The notes beneath the pieces were generated by a model that was given only the letters and a program-made list of their open reading frames with translations, did no database searches and was not told where the DNA came from. A stretch of 64,000 nucleotides of DNA from Rhypophila decipiens (taxonomy: Eukaryota > Ascomycota > Sordariomycetes > Sordariales > Naviculisporaceae). Both the position numbers and the translations under genes were made by a program. The stretch lies in NCBI GenBank assembly GCA_033297075.1, contig MU858065.1, positions 1-64,000 on the forward strand. Reading direction: 5' to 3'. Of this stretch, positions 44,701 through 54,924 are shown one piece after another. Each line of letters opens with the position of its first letter. Positions within the stretch are counted from its first letter, which is position 1.

Positions 44701-47700
44701 AGCTCCCATTTAGTGTACTGGAAACGCAAAGACGTATGCACCCGTCAATCTCGGACCTGATTAGAAAAACATTGTATCCTGCACTCAAGGACGCCCCCAA
44801 TGTATCAGACTATCCCGATGTCGTCGGAATGAGGAAACGGCTGTTTTGGATGCACCACGAATCCCCAGAGGCAGGCTCGGCCAACAGCCAGGATCCGGTC
44901 GGCACTTCTCACACCAACGATTTTGAGGTCGACATGACAATTGCGTTGGCTCGACACCTGGTCAGACAAGGCGAATACTGCGGGGATGACATTGCCGTGA
45001 TCACCCCGTACTTGGGCCAACTTCAAAAGCTGCGACGAAAGATGCAGTCCATGTTTGAAATACGTCTCAATGATCGTGATCAAGTTGATGTTGAAGCGCT
45101 CGAGAGGGATCCGGGTGATGATACTGGGAAAGAGGTCCCACCAGACAAATCTCTGTCTTGGAAGCCGGCGGTCGTGAAGACGACGTTGCTCAGCACTATC
45201 CGGGTCGCAACAGTTGACAATTTCCAAGGAGAAGAGGCCAAAGTGGTCATTGTATCTCTGGTTAGGAGCAACGATCGCCAAAATTGCGGCTTTTTGAGGA
45301 CGTCAAATCGTGTCAACGTCCTGCTTTCACGGGCCAAGCATGGAATGTTCATCATCGGCAACGCAATTACTTACGACAGTGTACCGATGTGGCATGAGGT
45401 CCTGGATATGCTGTGCAAAGAAGGCAACTTTGGTACGGCATTTGAGCTCCAATGTCCTCGTCACCCATCCACACCAATTTCTGTGTCTGATCCGGACCAC
45501 TTCGGACTCCATTCGCCCGAGAGTGGATGCGATCTTGCTTGCGATCAAAGACTACTCTGCGGGCATGCCTGTACCGGAATGTGCCACTCACAGCAACTTC
45601 ATGATGCTGTCAAGTGTCTGGAGGACTGTCCTCGACCTATGTCTGGTGGCAGTTGCCACCATCCCTGTCCCCTCCGATGTGGCGATGACTGTCCCGAGAA
45701 ATGTGCTGTGCGCTTAACCGGATTGAACATCACCCTTCCCTGTGGTCACAAAATCACATCGGCTCGGTGCTGGGAGACGAGGGATCTGGAGGCTGTCAAA
45801 TGCCAAGTGCATGTTGACCGAACTATCCCCGGCTGCAGCCACAAAGCTCAGGTCCAGTGCCATGTTGATGTTGGTAACGGACCATACCGGTGTACGGCTC
45901 GTTGCGGACAGACCTGGTCTACCTGTGGCCACACCTGTGTCAGGCTCTGCTACCAATGTCGTCCAAGGAAGAAAGACAAGGACGGAGCTGTACTTGTTCC
46001 GACAGATCATCCCATGTGTTCCGCAAAGTGCGGAAGGGATTACAAATATTGCCGGCACACTTGTGAAGAAGGGTGCCACAGCGCGAATGGAAAAGCTTGC
46101 CCTCCTTGCAAGAAGCCATGCGAAGTTCGGTGCGGGCACTCAAAGTGTAGCAAGCAGTGTCATGAGCCTTGCGCACCCTGTGCGGAAGGGACTTGCCATT
46201 CAAGATGCCCACATGGTGGGTGTACAATGCCATGTGCAGCGCCTTGTAACTGGGTTCCTTGCTCACTTCGTTGTGGGGAGATGCTTGAGTGTGGACATCA
46301 GTGTCCGTCGGTCTGCGGCGAACGTTGCCCACCGCCTGATTACTGTCAGGAATGTTCCTCAGAGAGCATAAAATCAGCCTGCGTCGACTTTCTTGAAATG
46401 AAGGAGTACCGCGACATTGACCTGGACCTTGAGCCGTGCATCTTTCCAGATTGCAGGCACTTTCTGACCGTCACCTCCATGGACGGTCAGATGGATATGG
46501 GCAGTCATTACATGGTCGATGAGAATGGGCTTCCGGTTGGGATGAATAAAGCGTCAGAACCATTCTCCATGGGTAGCACCGAAGCAGTGCGAGTTTGTCC
46601 GACCTGCCGCGGATCTCTCAGGAATATTGCGCGGTATGGCAGGATCGTTCGCCGGGCTATGCTGGACGAGGCCACCAAGAAGTTCGTCTCGTGGTCGAAC
46701 GAGAGATATTTGACCCTGGCGGAACAGGTGGTTTGCGAGCAGGAGCGACTTGCCAATCTTGACACCCCAGCCGTTACTTCTGTGGCAGCATATCATCACA
46801 CAACAGATGGGTCTCACCGGGCTAGTTCCAAGGCTTCAAGAATCAGTCAGATTGAATATCTCCAGATGCTTGTCCAGGGAAGAGATGGCAACAGTGGAGG
46901 CAGGCCGGCGAAAGGCAAGTCATTGCGCTACGCCCAAGCTATCAGGCTCTGGAATATGGTCAACAGCTTCGCTGGCGTGGTTCGCAAAGAAGAGCAGCCC
47001 TTTCAGCGAGTTGCCGTGTTCGTACAGCATGCGAATCGTCTTCGCCGGATGGCGTTGACTGCCCCGAAATCTGCAGAGACCGCAGACAACCAAACGACTC
47101 TGTCTCCGTCGACTGCGGGAAGAGGGTCGAATGTTGGAGACGAGGCAAACGAGTTCTTGTACGACGAGTCCGTGGCTCAAGTCAAGGGGCACTTGCTTGC
47201 CACGATCTTGAGCTTAAAATGTGACATCATGGTGTTTGAGGACTTTGGGCGATTGATGGCCGGAAGGAAGGTGGCGTTGCCTGTGGTTTCAGGGGAAACC
47301 GAGGAACAGAAGGGTGGTTGGGATAAGGTTTTTGGCGGTCGCATCGACTTTGGGCTCTATCTGCGGGAGTGCGAGAGGGTCATCTCACGTGCAGAGGAGG
47401 CAAAGTACCCCAAAGAACAGGCCCAGGGTCATTTGTTCGCTGCCCGATTCTGTGGATTCGCCATTGCTTCAGCAACAGCAGAAGCACAAGCGGCCCGGGC
47501 CGCTGGGTTAGCTGCAACGGCGAACAAACCGAAAGACGGGACTGAGGCGAAAGAGAAGGGCTTGGTACATATTGAAGCAGCACGTGCTATCGCCAAACGT
47601 TATCCCTCGACTGTCGCCCCGCCGTCGACGCTTGCCGCGGAAATTGAGACCATCGAGAAGTTTCTCAACGGAGGAACTTTCTATGAGGCTGTGACGGCTG

Positions 47701-47939
47701 CTGAGTTGCGCGCAGTATACGCCGCAATGTCGATGGAGTTTCGCGGGACTGGACATTGGTATACGTGTGAGAATGGACATCCTTTCACGGTGGGCGAATG
47801 TGGGATGCCCATGGAGCAGGCGCGATGCCCAGAGTGTGGCGGGGTGGTTGGTGGGCTGCACCATCAGCCTGCCGCTGGGGTTACGAAAGATGTGACGATG
47901 GAGCAGATGGCGAGAGGGGTTGGGAACATGAGATTGTAA
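41707..47939 (+). CDS. NFX1-type zinc finger SF1 helicase (ZNFX1/Hrr1-like)
   Basis: An 11-nt first exon (41707-41717, ATG plus two and two-thirds codons) is joined to 41771-47939, giving 2059 residues. A CCCH finger (CX8CX5CX3H, C21-H40) opens the protein. The superfamily-1 helicase core has Walker A IQGPPGTGKSFTGEQL near 640, motif Ia CYTNHALDQLL, motif II CEEAGEVLEAH near 905, motif III LIGDHLQLRPQI, motif IV ETQRRMHPSI, motif V TVDNFQGEEAKVVIVSLVRS and motif VI NVLLSRAKHGMFIIGN. A cysteine-rich NFX1-type zinc finger array follows (about 1230-1540). An RZ-type finger near the C-terminus reads HWYTCENGHPFTVGECGMPM. This is the domain order of ZNFX1 and the fission yeast RNAi helicase Hrr1. 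It probably works in small-RNA-directed silencing. No frame breaks were seen. Confidence 0.93.
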
Positions 47940-48680
47940 TCTGAAGGATCTACGGGTTTGCAAACATTTGGGACAAATATTGGAAAATAAGCTGACCGAA
48001 AGTGGGTACAAGGAGGGTCGTTGTGAGGGGATTCGGATACTTTCAACAAGTGTTCTCGTCGAGATATCTGTCAAAATCGTCCGAGTTTGCATATTTTGCG
48101 CAAGATTCGTCTGAAATGAGATGGCTCGAGTTGGTCTTGTGTTTTATCGTCCTTTCTTGTTAATCTCTTTTACTTTCCCCTTATCTAGGTATTTTATTCA
48201 ATTCATCTCTCTGGTCACAAGGATGTTCACATTTGATTTGTTGTCTCGTCCTTGAAGTCCGATCCAAAGTTGAACCAGTCTTGACCCCTTTATCCTACCT
48301 GCAAGGAACTTGCGATACTCGATAGGCAATGGTTCCCGATATCATCCGACCAGCTTTGTCATGAATCGAGGTTAGAAGAAGCGGATTTTACACCGTTGTG
48401 TCAGATGCGTACTATGGCGCTCAAGCAATGGTTATGTCATTAGCGCGTCTTTCCGGCTACGAATTGACCTGCGTGTTAACACACCATGACGTGGACAATG
48501 ATCACAAGCAAAGGCGACCTCCAAAAATTGGCATCTCGATGGACCGTCCCCTTCTCTCTCTACTTTTTTTCCTTTGTCCAGTGTCGTTTGATCCTCTTGG
48601 TCGTCGTTGAAGAGCACTTTTCGACTGTTCTCCAGTGACCCAATTTCATATTGACAGCGGCACATCGACGAATATCACTC
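47940..48680. other. Intergenic region
   Basis: No gene was recognised between the helicase and the alcohol dehydrogenase genes. The segment should contain the terminator of the first and the promoter of the second. Confidence 0.35.
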
Positions 48681-49805
48681 ATGGGCGCAATCCCGATTCC
48701 CCACGAGCAATGGGCTCAGGTGATTGAGAAGGACGGCGAGCGTGAGTCCAGCACACAATTCCTGCATTCCTGCATTCCTGCTCACAAACACTATACTAAC
48801 CACCACACAGTATCCTTCAAAAAGATCCCAGTCCCCAAGCCAGCACCAGACCAAGTCCTAGTCCAAATCCGCTACTCCGGAGTCTGCCACACAGACCTGC
48901 ACGCCCTCAAAAACGACTGGCCCCTGCCACGCAAGACCCCCGTGGTAGGCGGCCACGAAGGCGCAGGCATCGTAGTCGCCAAAGGTCCCCTCGTCACCTC
49001 TGTCAATATCGGCGATGCAGTCGGAATCAAGTGGCTCAATTCCTCCTGCATGGTTTGCACGTACTGCATGAAGGGCGACGAACCTCTCTGTCCCCACGCC
49101 GAACTCTCGGGCTATACCGTCGACGGGTCCTTTCAGCAGTATGCCCTGGCTAATGCGCTTCATTGTGCGCGCATCCCCGAGGGAACTGACTTGGCCGCTA
49201 TTGCGCCTGTTTTGTGCGCTGGATTGACGGTCTACAAGGGGCTCAAGGAGAGTGGTGCGCGGCCGGGGGAGCTTGTCGCCATCGTCGGGGCTGGTGGAGG
49301 ATTAGGAAGCATTGCGATCCAATATGCCAAGGCCATGGGGATGCACGTCATTGCTATTGACGGGGGTATGGAAAAGGGGGAGGCGTGCAAGAAGTTGGGC
49401 GCAGAGAGTTATGTTGACTTTATGAGTTCCAAGGATCTCATTGAGGAGGTGAAGAGGGTCTCTGACGGCGAGGGACCGCATGCTGTTTTGTTGCTTGCGC
49501 CGCAGGAGAAGCCCTTCCAGCAGGCTACCAGCTATGTGAGGAGCAAGGGGGTTGTGGTTTGTATTGGGTTGCCGGCTGGAGCGCGGGTGAGCATGCCTGT
49601 GTTTGATACTGTTGTTAGGATGATCACTGTTAAGGGGAGTTATGTCGGGAATCGGGAGGACACGCAGGAGGCGATTGACTTTTTTAGCCGCGGTATGATC
49701 CATGCTCCTATCAAGATTGTGGGCTTGAGCGAGGTCGGCAAGGTGTTTGAGATGATGGAGCAGAATAAGATTGTTGGGAGGTATGTGCTGGATATGAGTC
49801 GATGA
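48681..49805 (+). CDS. Zinc-dependent alcohol dehydrogenase
   Basis: Exons 48681-48741 and 48811-49805 are joined across a 69-nt intron with a clear TACTAAC branch site, giving 351 residues. Catalytic zinc ligands are Cys46 (GVCHTDLH) and His68-Glu69 (GGHEGAG). The structural zinc loop has C99, C102, C105 and C113. The Rossmann NAD-binding motif [15 protein letters not shown] follows. Length and order match the yeast ADH1-type family, tetrameric cytosolic or mitochondrial enzymes that interconvert ethanol and acetaldehyde or related alcohols with NAD. Cofactor choice and substrate were not tested here. The longer frame from 48651 reads through the intron without a stop but would insert about 23 unrelated residues. 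Confidence 0.92.
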   Translation: MGAIPIPHEQWAQVIEKDGERESSTQFLHSCIPAHKHYTNHHTVSFKKIPVPKPAPDQVLVQIRYSGVCHTDLHALKNDWPLPRKTPVVGGHEGAGIVVAKGPLVTSVNIGDAVGIKWLNSSCMVCTYCMKGDEPLCPHAELSGYTVDGSFQQYALANALHCARIPEGTDLAAIAPVLCAGLTVYKGLKESGARPGELVAIVGAGGGLGSIAIQYAKAMGMHVIAIDGGMEKGEACKKLGAESYVDFMSSKDLIEEVKRVSDGEGPHAVLLLAPQEKPFQQATSYVRSKGVVVCIGLPAGARVSMPVFDTVVRMITVKGSYVGNREDTQEAIDFFSRGMIHAPIKIVGLSEVGKVFEMMEQNKIVGRYVLDMSR

Positions 49806-51156
49806 TTGGTTATGTTTTGGTAGTCAGAAATCAATTTTGGCAGACAGTTTATGGAGAAGTGTTATTAAACTGTTTTTGCTCAATGTCAGCCGCTTCCTAT
49901 AAGCTGTGGAATTCGACTCTTGACTTGCGACTGTCAAGTACGCTGCATTGCGAGAACGACTAAGGGATTCTGCTTTTTAATAGTCAAGATTCGAAAGAGA
50001 GTATCAAGTCAGTGCTACGGGTGAGTCGCCCAGAGTATGGGCGACAGCTTTCGGATGACAAAAATGCTAGCCCTGCCAAGCTTTTCATGGGAGATACGTC
50101 TAAGACCCACTAAAGCTGCCGACACGACTCTCAATTAAATTTGAAAACCGGTTCGTAGGTAACTGGACAAGTAAACTAAACCAGGGGGCAGCCGTGATCA
50201 GATCCTTTCAAGAAATCAGAATGGCGCTGTATTGCAGTCAGCTAGATCGTGATTTCAATTGCCGGATGGGAAAAAGAAAAGGGAAAGACAATCTCGAAAA
50301 AGGAGTTTTGAATATCACGAAAGTTAATTTGACAAATAGAGGTTATAGCCGTGGGGAATGAACCCCTATAGATTGTTCATAGGGTCAAAAAAGAAAAAAA
50401 AAGAAGCGTAAAAGAAAGTTGAAAGAAAGTTTAGACTCGGACGGGATTCGAACCCGCGATCTGCGCGCCCAGTTAAACAACTAGGTGTTTACGCTAGGGG
50501 CCATCCATGCCGCCGAAAATGGAAGGGGGAGAGATTGCCGCTCACTGTCCCACGCACGCTGTTACCACCTACGCCACCGAGCAACTTTTCTTGCTTTCAA
50601 AATTCACGTACGTTGATTCAGCAAACCTCCTCATAACCCCGCCACGGACGGTTGCGAAAATAAAATAAACACGATACAGTAACGTTACGACAACTTCAGA
50701 CGCAGTAATTGAATTTGCTCAACCGGCGGCCTCCTTTTTTCCACACTCAAGACCGTCGTGCATTAAGAATTGCATACAGGGAAATTCACGACGGAACGTT
50801 CGTTTAGTCTGTCAAATAGGATATCGAATACGAAAGACAATGAAAACACCGGCACAAAGAAAATTTTACATTCGCATGCTAATCAACAAACGCAACGCGT
50901 CAATGCTCAAGATTGAACAAATCCCTCCTTTTCAAACATACGAGGTAGCGGCTTATGAAATCTCAACTCGGGCGGGATTATAGATACATGGGACCTATAC
51001 AATATACACTAAAAGGGGATGCTTGGATTGCCGTATCTGTTTTGTATTTATAGAAATCCTTTTGTCACAGTTCCCACATACATCTTCATCCTTCCCTTAT
51101 AAGCCCGTTATATTATCCTGTTATTTACGATACCCACTTGCCCCAAATACACACTA
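49806..51156. other. Intergenic region with a tRNA-like locus
   Basis: No protein gene. The stretch contains the tRNA-like RNA locus at 50433-50583 followed on its downstream side by T-rich sequence (minus strand, about 50390-50430) suitable as a Pol III terminator. Confidence 0.4.
50433..50583 (-). ncRNA. tRNA-like RNA locus 1 with long insert
   Basis: The minus strand begins TGCTCGGTGGCGTAGGTGGT and ends with GCGGGTTCGAATCCCGT followed by CCGAGTC. Six of seven acceptor pairs form, the T arm is complete, the A box (TGGCGTAGGTGG) and B box (GGTTCGAATCC) fit Pol III consensus, and TGCGT can pair with GCGCA as an anticodon stem. About 75 bases are inserted where the anticodon loop should be. 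The usual U33 is missing, so no anticodon is assigned. The insert holds a hairpin TCCAT-TTTCGGCGGC-ATGGA (50504-50523). Runs of T follow on the minus strand. It could be a tRNA with an unusual intron or a tRNA-derived regulatory RNA. Confidence 0.55.
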
Positions 51157-52302
51157 CTAGCCACCCACAATGGTACCTCCTGTTTGCTGTCTCTGTTGTT
51201 GGCGTTGTCGTCGCAGCTGCTGTCGGCGTGGCTTTCGATCTTGCCTCGTGCCTCTGCGCTGGACCACGGCAGGGGCAGTGCTCGGCCACGGGAACCCGTT
51301 CGGGAAGAAAGGCTCAACGCTGGCGAGGATCTCTCCCCTGAGCTTGCCCGCCAAGGCATTGGGCCTGTCCCCGTCAAAATCGTGTTTCCAGTAGTGCTCT
51401 GACTTGTCCTGCCACTCTCCAGCTAAATCATCAGCAATCTCTGCAGGCCCGGTGCTGCGCCTGGGAATCCAGTGAAGCTCCACCTCAGCTCCCATGTCTT
51501 CCAACTCATATCCAAGATGGACACATGACCGGACAGGCGCTAGGGTGTGCGCATGGTAGAACGACGAAGGATCATGATGTAGGCCAACCCCGACGTTGAT
51601 ACGATCTAGCGCATTGGACGAATCGCAAAAGATAACAATCCGAGATTTGGCAAACTCTGGATGATCTTTCAACAGCTCGATTGCCTTTTCCAGGCACATC
51701 GAGACGCCAGTGATCTCACCTTGCTGGACAGAAAACATTTCCTTGACGCAGACAGACCGGCGGCCAGACGAGATGTTTGATCCTGATCCTTGAAAGGGAA
51801 TTTTCCAAGTGATTCCAACACCACCACGTCGAGGCTAGCGACGTGAGTGGAGGTGATCACCGTCGATAGACCCATCACAGAAAAGGACAAGTTGGAGAAC
51901 TCCTTTGGCGGTGTCGTGAGCCGAAACCATACGACGGGAAATGTCAATGGCCTCCCGCTCGTTGGTCTCGTAGAGATAAATCGTACTGGGTCGGGTTTCT
52001 CTCGACCAAGGCTGTGCATATCTAGCTATGCTGGTGGCTGTCGTCTCCGCTTGGGTTGGTGTGCCATCATCTGGCGTGGGGACAATTCCATTGTCACCCT
52101 CATCCGCTCTCGATATAGTCTCCTCGTTGGTTGGTACTCGGTCCTCCAGTACTCTCGGCTGCGGGATTAGTACCGTATCCTTGCATCCAACCTCGTCCTT
52201 TTCGGTGTCACCGGAACCTTCCAATTTGCCAGGAATTTCATTTCGAGCGGGCTGCTCTTCAGCCTCTTCCGTGACGAGAGGCGAACCGGTATCCTTAACC
52301 AT
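51157..52302 (-). CDS. RNase H-like protein, copy A, with internal TAG
   Basis: From an ATG at 52302 the frame runs 155 codons to a TAG at 51835-51837 and then 225 codons to a stop at 51157. An acceptor site at 52321-52322 suggests that a further 5' exon may exist; six more in-frame codons lie between it and the ATG. The N-terminal 110 residues are acidic and unrecognised. The RNase H-like domain starts at QLVLFCDGSIDG, continues after the TAG with PRRGGVGITW, QQGEITGVSMCLEKA, IVIFCDSSNALDRI and LHWIPRRSTGPAEIADDLAG. The Asp-Glu-Asp-Asp set is intact. The C-terminus is Arg/Gln-rich, a possible nucleic-acid-binding tail. The TAG aligns exactly with that in copy B. Two tRNA-like loci flank this gene at 50.4 and 53.8 kb. 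Confidence 0.7.
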
Positions 52303-53309
52303 GTGGACGGCATCTTGTGTCTGTATCCCAGCAACAGGTTAGAGCGAGTCATGGTTGCATTCAATATAGCCAGTAGCGGGTAACGGGGAATGATTGTCTA
52401 GGGTCTCAAGAGAATTGATGACAGGAGATACGTTGAATATCCTCCGGGGGCCGGGGGGCTTCAATAAATCTTGCCAACAGCAGAGACAAATCGGCTGTCT
52501 TTGCTTGAAATGATCTCTTGTGTCGGGGCATGTCATGGCCCACTGAACATGGGTCCCAAAATCTGCGACGCCTCTTTGTCGACGTCGGCCAAGGTGGGGC
52601 TGCTCTCATTCGTCTTGGAAAATGCGCGCCTTTCCTCATAGGTTTTGCAGGCTCGGACAATGGAATGAACAGCATTTGCTGCAGTAACGGAGGCAGGATC
52701 TTTTGATGACAGATGGAAAAGGGGGATTGTAATTCTTACAGTGACGCTTTCGTGGCTGTCTTCAGCCGGAGGCGATGCTGGCCGGGCAGGGGGCTCTGGA
52801 TTGACTTCGCTCTCCATTAGAGCGAGGATGGCACGCCGACGCCTGTCTTTTTGCGACAAATTTAAAAAAACAGAAAGTGTCAGTGGGTCGAAAATCCCAA
52901 AGAAGAAGAACGGAAAAGACGAGTCGCCAAGCAAGGAGAAACGGCCGGAGACGAACGACTGCGATGCAAGATCGCGGGCGACAGGCAGACTGGCAGAGTC
53001 CGTTCGTCGCTGGGTTGAGGGGGCAAAACAGGAACCGAGGACCGTGGAGGACGTAGACATGCGCCCGAATGGCTAGTCAAACTGCTCTGCATCCAAAAGA
53101 TTCCTTCCGAGACCCACTTGGCGAACAGAGAAGAGATGACTGACGCGGGGGGTTGAGATTGAAGGTTGAGGTTCAGCTTGATTTGTAAGCGTGAAGATCT
53201 GACCTCTACTCCCAGATTCGTGGTCAGTTTCGAGGCTGCTGTTATAAGGGAAATAACCAAGGGACTGGAACCAGCGGTGTGCGCCAATTTCAGAATATAG
53301 CGATGCCAT
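52303..53309 (-). other. Unresolved coding region upstream of RNase H-like copy A
   Basis: Open minus-strand segments at 52533-53060 and 53073-53309 lie in one frame, separated by a TAG at 53073-53075. They contain low-complexity and Ser/Pro-rich sequence and a plausible intron donor (GTAAGA near 52740). They may be 5' exons of copy A (acceptor at 52321-52322), or untranslated leader. I recognise no domain, and I could not find a splice pattern that joins them convincingly to copy A. Confidence 0.3.
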
Positions 53310-53828
53310 TTCCGAGGCCCATGTAAATCAAAGACCAGAGGAAATATCGGTTGATGAAGTGAGCAAGCCTACCCCTAGTCCCTTCGTGAGGAGCTTTTGT
53401 CAGTGAATCTGTTCACTTTGTTTCAAGGTAAGAGCTACTTTGGATCTCGCGTTACTCTGTCCCGAGACTCCCGCTGTGTCGCCTTAACGCAATATGCCAG
53501 GGCATGACCTTTATCTTTATTTACATTCGCCCCTTTTGGTGTTAAGAATCGTTGCTCAGTCCTCACTTGAATAAACACTAAGTTTACCACTTGTTTGCTC
53601 CACGTGGACCTCGGACTGTTTGGTTTGTGGATATGCCTAAGAGACTCATCCTCCAGCGCTAAGGTGACGTCATATTTCGCGCTATCTATAAAGCCGGCTG
53701 TAAATAAGAGGAGAGAGCGAAATCTTGTGGCCATGCCAAGCCTTTCGTCCCGCGCTCACCCCGCTCTATTTAAGACAGGGAAATGAACGAATTTCCAAGA
53801 ACTTTGGATTATTGGATTTGAGAGAAAT
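53310..53828. other. Intergenic region
   Basis: No gene or repeat was recognised in these 520 bases between the unresolved coding region and tRNA-like locus 2. Confidence 0.35.
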
Positions 53829-54021
53829 GGGTTGTTGGCGTAGTGGTTAACCGCGCACGCGGGTGCAAGAGGTATGTCTGTTGATGCTGAGGCGCCTGAT
53901 CAACCGGGTACAAAATATCCGGCCCTTATCCCCAATCATTTTCGGCGGCATGATTGATCCACTGATTTGATTGTAAAATCAATGAGGAAGCGTGAGTTAC
54001 GGGTCAAATCCCGTACAACCA
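53829..54021 (+). ncRNA. tRNA-like RNA locus 2 with long insert
   Basis: The plus strand starts GGGTTGTTGGCGTAGTGGTT and ends ACGGGTCAAATCCCGT-ACAACC. Six acceptor pairs form (GGTTGT with ACAACC). The A box TGGCGTAGTGG is good, and a perfect five-base stem (CACGC with GCGTG) sits in the anticodon-stem position. The T loop lacks one base compared with the consensus. Between the stem halves lie about 130 bases. They include the hairpin AATCAT-TTTCGGCGGC-ATGATT (53934-53955), whose ten-base loop is identical to that in locus 1 while the stem differs. It could be a processed tRNA with an odd intron, a tRNA relic, or a distinct Pol III RNA. Confidence 0.5.
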
Positions 54022-54429
54022 TCCTTTCAAGGAAGATAATCTGGAGTCTTAAGAGCTCTCTTTTTCCCCAATACACACATAGCACGTTGGTGTTCAGTTC
54101 CCCGCAGAGTGACATTCTTTTTTTCTCTTTACTTTATCTTCCTCCTATAATGCCGGGATTTGTGCGAAGAATTCTCTGTCGCGTTAATTCACTTTTATCT
54201 TATATCGTCCCTTTTCCCTGCCCCCTTTGTGCTTTTTGGGAGAATGTATTCAATATTCATAATAACCTACCTACCAAGCTAACGGCTCCCCTTTCCCCAC
54301 AGTCAGCCCTGCCAAGCAACGAATACATAACTAGCTCCACAGGACATCTTCACAGCCTTGTTAGTCATGAAAACCCCGATATTGTCCAAGGAGCGCACAG
54401 CCGAGAAGGACATCTGCCTGCTACCATGG
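54022..54429. other. Intergenic region up to the TRIM insertion
   Basis: No supported gene. A plus-strand frame through 53967-54455 lacks family resemblance and runs into the retroelement. Confidence 0.35.
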
Positions 54430-54434
54430 GGCGG

Positions 54435-54919
54435 TGTGACGATTTGGGAATCTAGAACCACACCACTAGGCCAAACCTCCTTAAAAAGGATGCCAAATTC
54501 TAAGCTGCAAGCTAGCCTTAGAATTGTGTGTTATATAGCAGTTTCAATAGGGCACTATCGCTTGTGTTATCACGGCTCGCCGTGACAATTCCCCCTCCTC
54601 GAAAAGGCTCGCCCCGAGCCGACTCTCAACAGAGCCCCGCTTCTTCGGCCACAACGACGAATCAGAAGCCAGTTTTCTAGGGAATCCCCCCACTATACGG
54701 ACAACCGAAAAACTGCACCAGTTTTTCCAAGGCCGGGATTCGAACCGACACCGTTTAGCTTAGAATTGTGACGATTTGGGAATCTAGAACCACACCACTA
54801 GGCCAAACCTCCTTAAAAAGGATGCCAAATTCTAAGCTGCAAGCTAGCCTTAGAATTGTGTGTTATATAGCAGTTTCAATAGGGCACTATCGCTTGTGTT
54901 ATCACGGCTCGCCGTGACA
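54435..54919 (-). mobile_element. Complete TRIM retroelement (LTR 153 bp, internal 179 bp)
   Basis: Two identical 153-base direct repeats occupy 54435-54587 and 54767-54919. Read on the minus strand each begins TGTCACGG and ends CGTCACA, the TG...CA form of LTRs, and contains a TATATAA box. The 5-bp target duplication GGCGG is present at 54430-54434 and 54920-54924. The internal 179 bases end with a purine tract (GAGGAGGGGGGAA) directly before the 3' LTR. They carry no coding capacity. The LTR includes TGGCCTAGTGG (A-box consensus), and the internal region starts with sequence containing GGTTCGAATCC (B-box consensus), so a tRNA-type Pol III promoter spans the 5' LTR boundary. Identical LTRs indicate a recent insertion. 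It must be mobilised in trans by an autonomous element. Confidence 0.88.
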
Positions 54920-54924
54920 GGCGG

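Noticed and set aside
51835..51837. The TAG in RNase H-like copy A as a 3' splice acceptor of an intron
   Set aside because: The nearest usable donors would give introns of only 26-37 nt or remove the FCDGS catalytic strand, and the same reading in copy B does not keep frame. Contiguous homology on both sides fits no splicing better.
2164..51837. Global reassignment of UAG to a sense codon
   Set aside because: TAG ends the NOD-like, NACHT and FG-motif genes at natural C-termini in this window, so it still works as a stop.
53967..54455. 162-residue plus-strand frame
   Set aside because: It begins in the tRNA-like locus and ends inside the TRIM LTR, so it is a chance frame across two elements.
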